The notes under the pieces were generated by a model. That model saw only the letters and a list, made by a program, of their open reading frames with translations, was not told the origin of the DNA and did not search any database. From assembly GCF_042675645.1 (NCBI RefSeq), contig NZ_JBHTJH010000004.1, positions 1,178,001 through 1,242,000 on the forward strand: DNA of 64,000 nucleotides, read 5' to 3'. This DNA comes from Sungkyunkwania multivorans. Its GTDB lineage: Bacteria > Bacteroidota > Bacteroidia > Flavobacteriales > Flavobacteriaceae. A program made the translations under genes and the position numbers. How positions within the stretch are numbered: the stretch's first letter is position 1; every line of letters begins with the position of its first letter. Shown one piece after another: positions 51,625-60,613 of this stretch.

Positions 51625-52533
51625 CTACGAAAAAATATTAAAAATCACGGACAATAATAGCGTTATGAAAAATGTGGATAGTGCGACCACCTTTAATTCA
51701 CCATCCAATTTGCTCAGGATTCTGTTTGCTCCAACTCTCTTCAAATGGAAGATCAAGGGAACAAAGGCCAAAAGTACAAGGAAGGATTTCCATCCATTTC
51801 CGACGAGATATAGAAATATTGACAAGCACAGAAAAGCTACAAGGATGAGCGCATAATGATACTTTTTTGCTCGAGCAGCGCCCATTTTAACTACCAATGT
51901 ATTTTTACCTGCCCTTTTGTCCCCTTCCATATCTCTCATATTGTTCAAATTGAGAACAGCTACACTGAGCAATCCAACCGCCGACGCTAAAAGCACCAAT
52001 TCCCAAAAAAAGACTTTCGCATATAAAAAATATGTTCCCAAAACACTGAGCAAACCAAAAAAAAGGAATACGAACACATCTCCCAGACCATTATAGCCAT
52101 AGGCCGTGTCGCCGACAGTGTATTTGATCGCTGCTATGATCGATGCAATTCCTAGAACAATAAACAAAAGAGAGAATAGCAAATAGTTGGTCCCAAAAGA
52201 AACATAAATGAGAACGAGGGCAGATAAGAGCGTAAGTAATACCGTAACGACCATAGCAGTACGCATCTGCACTGCCGAGATGGCCCCACTTTGCAATGCT
52301 CTGACCGGGCCAATGCGTTCTTCATTGTCAGTACCCTTTACTCCATCTCCATAGTCGTTCGCAAAATTTGATAACACCTGAAAACCAATGGTCGTAAGCA
52401 AGGCGAGTATGAATATCGTACTATCAAAATATCCTTGTGAGGCAGCTACACCAGATGCAGCGATGATTCCCGAGATCGATAAAGGTAGTGTTCTTAGTCT
52501 AGCAGCAGATAGCCAAGCTTTGACGTTGGGCAT
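51625..52533 (-). CDS. menA: 1,4-Dihydroxy-2-naphthoate polyprenyltransferase
   Basis: MenA attaches the polyprenyl chain to DHNA at the membrane. The 302-aa UbiA-superfamily protein has nine hydrophobic segments and both aspartate motifs: NFANDYGDGVKGTDN and LNNMRDMEGDKRAGKNT. The N-terminal AWLSAARLRTLPLSISGI is typical. The gene is 32 bp upstream of the LytTR regulator. Confidence 0.94.
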   Translation of the reverse strand: MPNVKAWLSAARLRTLPLSISGIIAASGVAASQGYFDSTIFILALLTTIGFQVLSNFANDYGDGVKGTDNEERIGPVRALQSGAISAVQMRTAMVVTVLLTLLSALVLIYVSFGTNYLLFSLLFIVLGIASIIAAIKYTVGDTAYGYNGLGDVFVFLFFGLLSVLGTYFLYAKVFFWELVLLASAVGLLSVAVLNLNNMRDMEGDKRAGKNTLVVKMGAARAKKYHYALILVAFLCLSIFLYLVGNGWKSFLVLLAFVPLIFHLKRVGANRILSKLDGELKVVALSTFFITLLLSVIFNIFS

Positions 52534-52583
52534 AACGACTTTTTTTTTGCAAAAATAGGGCTATTCTTTATGACAGGAAACAA

Positions 52584-52612
52584 AAAACTCTAGATGCATT
52601 ATCTAGAGTTTT
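52584..52612. terminator. Terminator between menA and the SPOR-domain gene
   Basis: AAAACTCTAGAT pairs perfectly with ATCTAGAGTTTT around GCATT. It would end transcripts from the SPOR-domain gene on the minus strand. Confidence 0.88.
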
Positions 52613-52636
52613 CATTTCATTATATGCTATTCGCTC

Positions 52637-53350
52637 TTACCAAGCTTCTTCGATCTTCAATCGTTTTCCATTTTGGTAGGAGGCGATAAAAGCGTCCTTA
52701 AATCCAATTCCTACAAGTTCTCTCCTAAACTTTCTGGCTTCTGCCAATGTCTCGAAGCTACCAAAGGAGTATTTATAGAATTCGTCTTCGTAGTATTCCT
52801 TATAGTTCTTAAAAGAATCGGAATACATAGAAACCATCTTTTTGTCAAAAGCACCTACCTGTACAGCATAAAACTTCTTACCAGACAATGATGCCTTTTT
52901 ACTTGTGGTTTCTTTGGTATTTGAAACGTCGTTTGAAGCTAACAAGGCGTTATCGCCATTAACTCCATCCTTTTGGTCGTCACCCGTCTCGCCGGCTTCT
53001 GAATCATCCATGGTGTCGCCAGATACTCCAGACATTCCAGCAGCATCGTACGCCTCTGCTTTGTCCCGCCATTCATTTAGATCATCAACATTGACGATCT
53101 CCAAGCCATTTTCGGCTAACATGTCGTCTTTGATAAAAGCATTGGGCTTTGCTAAATAGGTTCCAATACATCCTGCGAGAAACAGGAATAGGACTGCAGA
53201 TACACCGATGAAGATGTTCCGTTGGTTTTCTACCTTCTCATTGCGTTTGTCAACTTCTTGCAAGTCGGCAAAGGCTTTTTCTAGGTCTTGATCCTTCTTT
53301 TCGATCTGGCTGTGCAAAGCGACCAGATCATGTTCTTCAATATGTGGCAT
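52637..53350 (-). CDS. SPOR-domain membrane protein
   Basis: This 237-aa protein has a short cytoplasmic N-terminus with a coiled segment (SQIEKKDQDLEKAFADLQEV), one membrane helix (IFIGVSAVLFLFLAGCIGTYL), an acidic low-complexity linker (about 115-160), and a C-terminal SPOR-like domain (KFYAVQVGAFDKKMVSMYSD, YSFGSFETLAEARKFRREL). SPOR domains bind denuded peptidoglycan at division sites, so a cell-envelope or division role is likely. It sits between menA and menB without an evident functional link. Confidence 0.72.
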   Translation of the reverse strand: MPHIEEHDLVALHSQIEKKDQDLEKAFADLQEVDKRNEKVENQRNIFIGVSAVLFLFLAGCIGTYLAKPNAFIKDDMLAENGLEIVNVDDLNEWRDKAEAYDAAGMSGVSGDTMDDSEAGETGDDQKDGVNGDNALLASNDVSNTKETTSKKASLSGKKFYAVQVGAFDKKMVSMYSDSFKNYKEYYEDEFYKYSFGSFETLAEARKFRRELVGIGFKDAFIASYQNGKRLKIEEAW

Positions 53351-53395
53351 AATTTAGGGCAATTATGATTGTTTGGGGCAATATATGAATTTTTC

Positions 53396-54235
53396 TTAAG
53401 GAATCCACTTCTTTTCAAAATTAGGCTTTCGCTTTTCTAGAAAGGCGTTCCTCCCCTCTTTGGCCTCATCCGTCATATAAGCAAGCCTGGTCGCTTCACC
53501 TGCGAACACCTGTTGCCCTACCATCCCATCATCTGTAAGATTCATGGCAAATTTGAGCATTTTGATCGATGTAGGTGATTTTGCGAGGATCTCTTGTGCC
53601 CACTCATAAGCAGTCTCTTCTAGCTGATCGTGCGGTACGACCGCATTGACCATCCCCATTTCGAAAGCCTCTTGTGCAGAATAGTTTCTGCCTAGAAAGA
53701 ATATCTCTCTTGCCTTTTTCTGACCTACCATTTTTGCCAAGTATGCAGAGCCGTATCCTCCGTCAAAACTAGTCACATCAGCATCTGTTTGTTTAAAGAT
53801 GGCATGCTCTTTACTGGCCAGTGTAAGATCACAAACTACATGAAGACTGTGACCACCGCCAACAGCCCAGCCCGGTACTACCGCGATGACCACCTTGGTC
53901 ATGAATCTGATAAGCCGTTGTACTTCTAAGATGTTCAATCGGTGCATACCATCTTCTCCAACATAACCTTGATGCCCACGCGCTTTCTGGTCGCCGCCGC
54001 TGCAAAATGAATATACCCCATCTTTAGGCGAGGGCCCCTCACCAGTAAGTAACACCACACCAATAGAGGTGTCCTCCTGTGCGTCGTAAAAAGCCTGATA
54101 GAGTTCGCTCGTGGTCTTTGGCCTAAATGCATTTCGCACCTCAGGTCTATTGAATGCGATCCGTGCAACGCCGTTATGTTTCTTGTATGTGATGTCCTCG
54201 AATTCTCTGGCGGTCTGCCAATCTATTTTACTCAT
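53396..54235 (-). CDS. menB: 1,4-Dihydroxy-2-naphthoyl-CoA synthase
   Basis: MenB closes the second naphthalene ring of menaquinone. The 279-aa crotonase-fold enzyme has VYSFCSGGDQKARGHQGY, IAVVPGWAVGGGHSLHVVCD and TSFDGGYGSAYLAKMVGQKK, all diagnostic for MenB as opposed to general enoyl-CoA hydratases. The C-terminal RKPNFEKKWIP is also typical. Full length. Confidence 0.96.
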   Translation of the reverse strand: MSKIDWQTAREFEDITYKKHNGVARIAFNRPEVRNAFRPKTTSELYQAFYDAQEDTSIGVVLLTGEGPSPKDGVYSFCSGGDQKARGHQGYVGEDGMHRLNILEVQRLIRFMTKVVIAVVPGWAVGGGHSLHVVCDLTLASKEHAIFKQTDADVTSFDGGYGSAYLAKMVGQKKAREIFFLGRNYSAQEAFEMGMVNAVVPHDQLEETAYEWAQEILAKSPTSIKMLKFAMNLTDDGMVGQQVFAGEATRLAYMTDEAKEGRNAFLEKRKPNFEKKWIP

Positions 54236-54316
54236 ATTTCAAAATTTAAAGGATAAAAATAAGGTATCGATGTGATTGTTGAAAATAAGCAATGCCATCA
54301 CTTTCTGGTCTTGAGC

Positions 54317-55153
54317 CTAAGAAGATCTTAGATAGACGCCATCCTCCTTGATCTCTATGAGCTTTTGTTTGTATAGGCTGCCAACGGCCTTTTTGAAACT
54401 CTTTTTGCTCATCTGAAGTTGCGATTTGATAGCTTCAGGGTCACTTTTGTCGTGAAGCGGCAAATACCCCTTGTGCTTCTCTAGCGCGGCAAGGACCCTT
54501 TGAGCGGCCGGTTCGATATTTCGATAGCCAGGTCGTTCTAGAACAACGTCGATCTTATGGTCGTCACGGATCTTCTTGATAAAACCCTTAAGTCGCTCAC
54601 CGAGTCGTACCTCTCTAAAAAGTTCATCCTCATAGATCAAGCCCTTATGCTTTTGGTTGATGATGACTTCTACACCTAGATCGGTGTACCTGGATATCAT
54701 AAGATCTACCTCTTCAAATGGTGCTACCGTAAGCTCCTCGTTGCTAATGAATCGGTTGGTCTTGCTTGATGCTACCAAGCGGTCGGTTTCCTCATCGAGA
54801 TACATATACACCAGATACCATTTCCCCTCTTCCATCTTTCGTGCTTGTTCTTTAAAAGGCACAAAAAGATCCTTTTCCAAGCCCCAATCCAAGAAAGCGC
54901 CATAATCATTAACGGTGGTGACTCGCAACAAGGCGAATTCATCGAGTTTTATCTTTGGCTCCAGCGTAGTGGTAACGGGGCGCTCGTGGCTATCGAGATA
55001 TGCGAAGACCCTAAGGTCATCACCGACCTCGAAGGTCTTGGGTTTGTATTTGTTGGGCAGTAATATCTCATTGCCATCTTCATCTCCTAAGAAAATTCCA
55101 GGCGGCGTATCTCGCAATATTTTTAGCGTGTGATGAACACCCAGTTGTATCAT
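54317..55153 (-). CDS. CvfB-like S1 RNA-binding protein
   Basis: This 278-aa protein resembles CvfB/YitL: an N-terminal S1-like domain (PPGIFLGDEDGNEILLPNKY), a central S1 domain (LRVTTVNDYGAFLDWGLEKD), a third S1-like region and a C-terminal winged-helix domain (LQMSKKSFKKAVGSLYKQK). CvfB binds RNA and affects expression of virulence or stress genes in Firmicutes; the role in Bacteroidota is not known. It is transcribed in the same direction as menB. Confidence 0.85.
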   Translation of the reverse strand: MIQLGVHHTLKILRDTPPGIFLGDEDGNEILLPNKYKPKTFEVGDDLRVFAYLDSHERPVTTTLEPKIKLDEFALLRVTTVNDYGAFLDWGLEKDLFVPFKEQARKMEEGKWYLVYMYLDEETDRLVASSKTNRFISNEELTVAPFEEVDLMISRYTDLGVEVIINQKHKGLIYEDELFREVRLGERLKGFIKKIRDDHKIDVVLERPGYRNIEPAAQRVLAALEKHKGYLPLHDKSDPEAIKSQLQMSKKSFKKAVGSLYKQKLIEIKEDGVYLRSS

Positions 55154-55265
55154 AATTCAAATTTGATGCAAAGATACTGTTTATCTTTCTTCTTTCAAGA
55201 TACCTATAACGCTTTGATCGAATCACTTTTTACGTGATCAAAAGACACAAAAAACCATAAAAAAA

Positions 55266-55287
55266 ACCGGACATTTAAACGTCCGGT
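55266..55287. terminator. Terminator downstream of the DUF2853 gene
   Basis: ACCGGAC pairs with GTCCGGT around an 8-nt loop. It lies 24 bp beyond the stop of the DUF2853 gene on the minus strand and is followed in that direction by a T-run. Confidence 0.8.
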
Positions 55288-55311
55288 CCTCTTTGATACA
55301 TAGCGTCTCTT

Positions 55312-55653
55312 TTATTTATATACAGACTCTTTCTTAAAATGTTTGGTGAGCAAATAGTAGATGACAGCTCTATATTTGTTTCTATTAGAGCGTCCGTATT
55401 GATCGATAACCGCATTGATGGCATCCATTAATTGTGGACCATCCTTAAGACCTAATTTCTTAATAAGAAAATTGTTCTTCACGGTGTCCAATTCAGATTG
55501 GTCCCCACCAGATACCGTTGCCGCGTCTTTGTTATAAATAGAAGGCCCGCAACCAATGGTAACTTTAGTCAAAAGGTCCATGTCTGGAGTTACTCCACAT
55601 TTTTCTTTTAAATCAGCAGCGTACTTTGTGATAAGTTCGTCTCTTTTGCTCAT
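55312..55653 (-). CDS. DUF2853 family protein
   Basis: This 113-aa cytoplasmic protein has the family pattern: MSKRDELITKYAADLKEKCG, VTIGCGPSIYNKDAATVSG, then NNFLIKKLGLKDGPQLMDAI and RNKYRAVIYYLLTKHF. DUF2853 proteins are small helical proteins of unknown function. It is a stand-alone gene with its own terminator. Confidence 0.85.
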   Translation of the reverse strand: MSKRDELITKYAADLKEKCGVTPDMDLLTKVTIGCGPSIYNKDAATVSGGDQSELDTVKNNFLIKKLGLKDGPQLMDAINAVIDQYGRSNRNKYRAVIYYLLTKHFKKESVYK

Positions 55654-55740
55654 GATTATAGATTTATTAGTTAATGATTAATTAATGATAAGCACTACTC
55701 AAATTTAGTTGTAAGTTTTACCATACAAACAGGATCCTGT

Positions 55741-57525
55741 CTAAACTTGTTCGTTTTCGATTAAATGTTCGAAATAACCGATTAACGTACTGTCGTTGAT
55801 GGTTCTGGGTGTAAAAACCTCTAAGAGCTTTGGACGTTGCGACGATTCAAAAAAAGTACGCAAGCTTTCAGATAGCCCTGATGCCGATTTAACATCCTGA
55901 TATTCAAAATTATACATTTTAGCTAAATTTTCAGCATTTAAAGTGTGTACAGTTTCAAAATAGCTATCAAAATTATCTGAATCCTTATCCCCTGGAAGAA
56001 TTCTAAAGATACCTCCACCTTGGTTATTGATTAGGATGATCCTAAAATCGTTTCGGATATACCCATTCCAAAGGGCATTGCTATCATAGAAAAAACTTAA
56101 GTCTCCTGTTACCAGAAGCGTAGGTGACTTTAACGTTAAAGCACTACCTATCGCTGTAGAGGTACTCCCATCGATACCACTTGTCCCACGATTACAAAAG
56201 TGCGCTATTGTTGGATTTTGATCAAATAATTGCACATATCGTATGGTTGAACTATTGGACAACTGCAAAGTCATATCATCTGGAATCGACGACAACAACT
56301 CTTTAAAGACGACAAGATCAGAGAATGGAATATTTTTCAAATATTCATCATGACATTTATTTCTGCGCGATTTCACCTGTTGCCAGAACGATTTATAATC
56401 ACTTTCTATCGCAGAAGTACGATCAAGAAACGCCCCGAAGAAATGATTTGGAGAAGTCAAAAAATGTTTCTCTAAGCAGAAGAATGTATCGTATGCCTTT
56501 TTCTCATCGATATGCCAATGGTGTTTTGGCTGAAATTTTCGCAAGAATGCCTTTATCTTCTTAGAGACCACCATGCCGCCAAATGTCAATAGAATCTCAG
56601 GTCTTAGTTGTTCGAAGGCCGTTTCAGGCGCCTTTAACTTTTCCATGGGCGCGATGATCTTATCGATAGTTGGAAAGAACTCCCGATGATGTAAGTTTGA
56701 GGTAGATTCGGTAAGGACGATCACAGAGTCATCCTCTGCCAGCCGCTCAATGAACTTCTGTTCTATAGTATTTGGACCAAGCACCCCCACTAGAATCATC
56801 TTTCGTTTCGCTGCATTCCATTTTTTGATAAAAGGGTCGAGCATATTACTTTGAAACTTTGGCGCTGAGGCCGACAATGACACATTCTTGGGAAAAACAG
56901 AAGGTGCATCCAACGTTTCGTAAAGCGGTTCCTCAAATGGTATATTTAAATGCACTGGACCACTTTGCGCAATGGCACTATTCAATACCGTGTTAATGGC
57001 ATGCTCATTTCTTTCTTGGATCTGTGCCTGAAGCTCATCTATACGTTTCGCATCGATGAACTTTGGTAGCTGATGTTTTTCTTTTGAAAGGACCTCCAAT
57101 GTGGCATGGTTGATGTCTTGTTCCAAGTTTTTGGCTTGGATGATATGTCTGTTAAAAACATCATCTTGTCTTATGGTCTGACCATCACCAATATCTATTC
57201 GGTGTTTTGGCCTGTCTGCAGACAATACGATCAAAGGGATATCACTATAAAAAGCTTCCGACACTGCTGGATAGTAGTTGAGCAAGGCCGAACCCGAAGT
57301 ACAGACAACCGCTGCCGGCTTCTTCGTCTGTTGGGCGATACCCAAAGCAAAAAAGGCTGCGCAACGCTCATCGACAATGCTATAACAGCTGAAAAAAGGA
57401 TCTTCGGTAAAACCGATCGTCAACGGCGCATTCCGACTACCAGGAGAAATAACGATATGTTCAATCCCCTTGGTCTTACATAATGCAATGACCGTTTGGG
57501 CTAAGTGAATCTTGGGATATTTCAT
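55741..57525 (-). CDS. menD: 2-Succinyl-5-enolpyruvyl-6-hydroxy-3-cyclohexene-1-carboxylate synthase
   Basis: MenD is the thiamine-diphosphate enzyme that joins isochorismate with 2-oxoglutarate. The 594-aa protein shows HIVISPGSRNAPLTIGF, VVCTSGSALLNYYPAVSEA, LSADRPKHRIDIGDGQTIRQ, NRGTSGIDGSTSTAIG and the ThDP-binding TGDLSFFYDSNALWNG with IILINNQGGGIFRILPG. Full length for the family. It is 59 bp downstream of menF and probably in the same operon. Confidence 0.96.
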   Translation of the reverse strand: MKYPKIHLAQTVIALCKTKGIEHIVISPGSRNAPLTIGFTEDPFFSCYSIVDERCAAFFALGIAQQTKKPAAVVCTSGSALLNYYPAVSEAFYSDIPLIVLSADRPKHRIDIGDGQTIRQDDVFNRHIIQAKNLEQDINHATLEVLSKEKHQLPKFIDAKRIDELQAQIQERNEHAINTVLNSAIAQSGPVHLNIPFEEPLYETLDAPSVFPKNVSLSASAPKFQSNMLDPFIKKWNAAKRKMILVGVLGPNTIEQKFIERLAEDDSVIVLTESTSNLHHREFFPTIDKIIAPMEKLKAPETAFEQLRPEILLTFGGMVVSKKIKAFLRKFQPKHHWHIDEKKAYDTFFCLEKHFLTSPNHFFGAFLDRTSAIESDYKSFWQQVKSRRNKCHDEYLKNIPFSDLVVFKELLSSIPDDMTLQLSNSSTIRYVQLFDQNPTIAHFCNRGTSGIDGSTSTAIGSALTLKSPTLLVTGDLSFFYDSNALWNGYIRNDFRIILINNQGGGIFRILPGDKDSDNFDSYFETVHTLNAENLAKMYNFEYQDVKSASGLSESLRTFFESSQRPKLLEVFTPRTINDSTLIGYFEHLIENEQV

Positions 57526-57584
57526 GCTGTGTGTAAAATTACAAAATATCCAAGCGTTGGATTTTCAAAAAAATTGAACATCGG

Positions 57585-58700
57585 CTACAGTACCTTTAAC
57601 ATCGTTTGAGATTTATTCACAGTTTCTATCCATTCGTCGGTAGCAGTCGAATCTTTGGTGATACCGCCACCTACAAAAATATGCGCGGTATCTCCTTCCA
57701 ACTTCATACAGCGCAAATTCACGTATAAAGAGCTGCTTTGCTTTGGCGTTCTATACGCTCTCTGCTCCACATTTCGCTTGCTGCGATATCGTTGGATGTG
57801 CTCTTTCAAATTAAGCTCGCCCAAATAGCCCGTGTAGAATTCCCTGTCATACCCTTCGTGCTCAAGAATAAAGTCTTGGGCCATGGCAAGCGGTAGTCCG
57901 CAAACAGCCGGCGTAGGATGTAATTCAGATAGCATCTGGCTAAGCGTAATAGCTACAGGTAGCAGTCCTTGAATATCGGTTTTCAAATGCAATAAATTTC
58001 CCGCTTGATGTGTATGGACCTCAGAAACCTCCAATGAAGAAATACCCAGTTTTTTTAGTGCCGACACTATGGTACGCGTTACGATCTGCTGCTCCTCTAA
58101 TTCCTTTTCTCCCCAGTCTATATCTACACTCCCCTGAAACTTTTGGGTAGCTGCCAAGGCCATCGTTTTGAACCTCTTGCGTTCTACCGTTAGCAGGACC
58201 TCGGGAGTCGCTCCTGTCCAAAGGCCGATCTTTGGGTGAAACCACAGATAACAGAACGCAGAAGGATAGCTCGCCAAGAGCTTCCGATAGATCTCAATGG
58301 GGTCAGGGTCATTGAGGCCAACACTTTGTTTCCTAGACAGAACGACCTTTTCCAATGCGCTATTCTTGATGGCATCAATACCTTTTTGAACAAGCGATTC
58401 ATGGTGTTCTTTTGATGCCAAAGATGCTCGTGGATGGGAAGTCTCGGACGCGGTCACCTCTGGTAAATATAATTCGCATTCGATCTTGTCCGCAAACGGA
58501 ATTAAGATCGCGTTCCTATTTTGAAGGAATGGAGCAAAGATGAATCCGCTTTCAGTAGAATTCGAAACCAAATTGATCTTGTCATCCGCTTGAAAATAGG
58601 CCACCACCCTTTCCTCGTCTGGTTTTCGGTAAACAACGAAGGGTAACGCATCGGACAAATGCTTGCGGATACGCTCAAAAAAAAGCTGCTCGGTCATCAT
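57585..58700 (-). CDS. menF: Isochorismate synthase
   Basis: The 371-aa enzyme converts chorismate to isochorismate, the entry to menaquinone synthesis. Typical blocks are KVVLSRKQSV, GLWTGATPEVLL, LHPTPAVCGLPLAMAQ, EGYDREFYTGYLGEL and IFVGGGITKDS. The start is set at ATG 58700, which overlaps the thioesterase stop (ATGA); the frame extends upstream to 58781 but that part lies inside the thioesterase gene. An adjacent second ATG at 58697 is an alternative. Confidence 0.94.
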   Translation of the reverse strand: MMTEQLFFERIRKHLSDALPFVVYRKPDEERVVAYFQADDKINLVSNSTESGFIFAPFLQNRNAILIPFADKIECELYLPEVTASETSHPRASLASKEHHESLVQKGIDAIKNSALEKVVLSRKQSVGLNDPDPIEIYRKLLASYPSAFCYLWFHPKIGLWTGATPEVLLTVERKRFKTMALAATQKFQGSVDIDWGEKELEEQQIVTRTIVSALKKLGISSLEVSEVHTHQAGNLLHLKTDIQGLLPVAITLSQMLSELHPTPAVCGLPLAMAQDFILEHEGYDREFYTGYLGELNLKEHIQRYRSKRNVEQRAYRTPKQSSSLYVNLRCMKLEGDTAHIFVGGGITKDSTATDEWIETVNKSQTMLKVL

Positions 58701-59119
58701 TTTATCTTCGGGAGTGCGATGGTGGTAAGTTTTATGACAGAAACGAGCTGCTCGTTCTGATCGGTGATATTTATACTCCATAGCTGAGTGGTCCTCCCTT
58801 TATGCAAGAATTTTGCTTTGGCATAGACATAGCCCTCACTAATGCTTTTGACGTGATTCGCGGCGATCTCGATTCCACGAATGTAGAAATTCTGACTATC
58901 CAAGAAAATGAACGATGCACAACTCCCAACACTCTCGGCCAAAGCTACCGATGCGCCACCGTGTAAGACGCCATCAGGCTGGTGAACCTTTGAGGTAACA
59001 GGCATTCGTGCTGTGAGATAATCATCCCCGACATCCACAAATTGAATGTCGAGCGTCTCCATCAGTGTGTTTTTACATAAAGCATTCGCTTTTGCCAAGA
59101 TCGCTTCTTTGTCAGCCAT
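58697..59119 (-). CDS. menI: Hotdog-fold thioesterase, probable DHNA-CoA thioesterase
   Basis: This 140-aa PaaI/YdiI-type hotdog thioesterase has HQPDGVLHGGASVALAESVG, with the catalytic Glu in the LHGGASVALAE helix, and ANHVKSISEGYVYAKAKFLH. Homologs next to men genes hydrolyse 1,4-dihydroxy-2-naphthoyl-CoA (MenI). The gene leads the menF-menD operon, overlapping menF by ATGA, which is strong context for that role. The biochemical assignment is inference. Confidence 0.75.
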   Translation of the reverse strand: MADKEAILAKANALCKNTLMETLDIQFVDVGDDYLTARMPVTSKVHQPDGVLHGGASVALAESVGSCASFIFLDSQNFYIRGIEIAANHVKSISEGYVYAKAKFLHKGRTTQLWSINITDQNEQLVSVIKLTTIALPKIK

Positions 59120-59170
59120 GGTATTCTAATTGATGCCATAAAAATAACGATTCTATAAATGAAAATTTCC

Positions 59171-59199
59171 TATATTTGATTAATTTAACGAACGTTCAA
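59171..59199 (+). promoter_or_regulatory. TetR-gene promoter element and candidate operator
   Basis: TATATTTG (59171-59178) fits the -7 consensus TAnnTTTG; no TTG lies at the ideal -33 distance. Immediately downstream is the palindrome GAACGTTC (59190-59197) in AACGAACGTTCAAT, a form typical of TetR-family operators. Its position between promoter and start codon suggests autorepression. The divergent thioesterase gene could also be affected. Confidence 0.55.
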
Positions 59200-59203
59200 T
59201 AAA

Positions 59204-59785
59204 ATGCCAAAAATAAAAACATCAAAGCAAGAGGTATTGAATACGGTAATTCCTGTTTTTCGGCGAAAGGGAATTGCCAACAGCAGCATGAGCGAATTGG
59301 CCAGCGAATGTGGCATTCAAAAATCGCATTTTTATTATTATTTTGAAAGTAAGGATGCGCTTGTTAAAGCAGTTTTACAAGAGGTGAATAGCTATTTCGG
59401 CTACCATTTAGAAAAGATCTCCAAGGACCCAAAGCTTTCATCAGAGGAAATATATTCGCGAATCGAATCGCTTTTTGAAAAGGTCTTTCTGTCTGATGCC
59501 AAAGGATGTCTCATGGCCAACACTGCGCTAGAGATGTCGCATACCGATCCTGAATACATCTCGGAAGTGAAACTATTTTTTACAACCTTCATCAACGGTA
59601 TGACGACCATGCTCCAAAACAGATATCGCTTGCCCACAGCGAAAGATCTCGCTATTCAAATAGTTCAAGATTTAGAAGGCGGTATTATTTTGATGCAGGT
59701 TTTTAAAGACCCTCAGTATCTTCAAAATGCACTAGCGAGGTTCAAAGTAATATTACTCGGTCAAGATGAAGCACATCTCAGTTAA
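59204..59785 (+). CDS. TetR/AcrR-family transcriptional regulator
   Basis: This 193-aa regulator has the N-terminal TetR HTH (QEVLNTVIPVFRRKGIANSS, MSELASECGIQKSHFYYYFE) and a C-terminal ligand domain with CLMANTALEMSHTDPE, seen in TetR proteins near YezE/AcrR-type regulators. It leads an operon with two alpha/beta hydrolases and an acetyltransferase, overlapping the first hydrolase by 20 bp. It probably represses this operon through the GAACGTTC site. Confidence 0.9.
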   Translation: MPKIKTSKQEVLNTVIPVFRRKGIANSSMSELASECGIQKSHFYYYFESKDALVKAVLQEVNSYFGYHLEKISKDPKLSSEEIYSRIESLFEKVFLSDAKGCLMANTALEMSHTDPEYISEVKLFFTTFINGMTTMLQNRYRLPTAKDLAIQIVQDLEGGIILMQVFKDPQYLQNALARFKVILLGQDEAHLS

Positions 59786-60611
59786 AACCACCAAGAGCCG
59801 TTCAATAACGGCAACATACTTTGAACCGAATCATTCGAATGGTAAAACGGTGATCATCGCTGGCGGCGTTGGATTGCCGCAACGATTCTTTTTCAATTTT
59901 GCCAGTTTTTTGGCCGAAAAGGGCTGCAACGCCTATACTTTCGACTATAGGGACATCGCACTTTCTAAAACCATGAAGATCTCGAAGTCTGACAGCAATT
60001 ACAAGGATTGGGCACAAGACTTCAAATCGGTCACACTCTTTGCAAAAGAATCGCATCCCAACGATACACTATTACATGTCGGGCATAGCTTTGGGGGAAA
60101 TAGTCTTGGCCTAAGCGATGCATACCAACATTTTGAGTGTTCTTTGATGATCGGTTCGCAATACGGGTATTATAGGAACTTCCCGCTGAATATGCAGCTT
60201 GCCATACTTGCAGGTTTTGGCATTGTAGCACCCTTGTCGAGTTATACACTAGGCTATTTTCCAGCCAAACAGCTAGGTTTGGGAGAACCACTTCCGAAAC
60301 AGATCGCGTTGGATTGGGGTACGCTCTTGTTACATAAACGCTCAATGCTCGCCATTGCAGACAAATATGAGGAAAACCATTATCACAACATTGAGAATTC
60401 CATGTTACTGATAAGTTTGGACGACGACAATTTTGCACCTAAAAAAAGTGTGGATGCCCTTGCCGACAAGGCTTTTAAAAATGCTCCTGTAGAGCGTATT
60501 CATATTTTGCCAAGCGATTATGGGTTACGGCAGATCGGACATAACGATTTTTTCCGAAAGAAAAATAAGGAGCACCTTTGGCACATCGCAACAGATTGGT
60601 TTCAACTTTAA
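59766..60611 (+). CDS. Alpha/beta hydrolase (serine hydrolase type)
   Basis: This 281-aa alpha/beta hydrolase has an oxyanion region (IIAGGVGLPQRFFFNFASFL), TFDYRDIALSKT and the nucleophile elbow HVGHSFGGNSLG. The catalytic Asp is probably in LLISLDDDNFAP and the His in RQIGHNDFFRK. It resembles uncharacterised hydrolases found beside TetR regulators. It overlaps the regulator gene by 20 bp, so it is co-transcribed and probably a regulated detoxification or lipid-related enzyme. Confidence 0.8.
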   Translation: MKHISVKTTKSRSITATYFEPNHSNGKTVIIAGGVGLPQRFFFNFASFLAEKGCNAYTFDYRDIALSKTMKISKSDSNYKDWAQDFKSVTLFAKESHPNDTLLHVGHSFGGNSLGLSDAYQHFECSLMIGSQYGYYRNFPLNMQLAILAGFGIVAPLSSYTLGYFPAKQLGLGEPLPKQIALDWGTLLLHKRSMLAIADKYEENHYHNIENSMLLISLDDDNFAPKKSVDALADKAFKNAPVERIHILPSDYGLRQIGHNDFFRKKNKEHLWHIATDWFQL

Positions 60612-60613
60612 TT

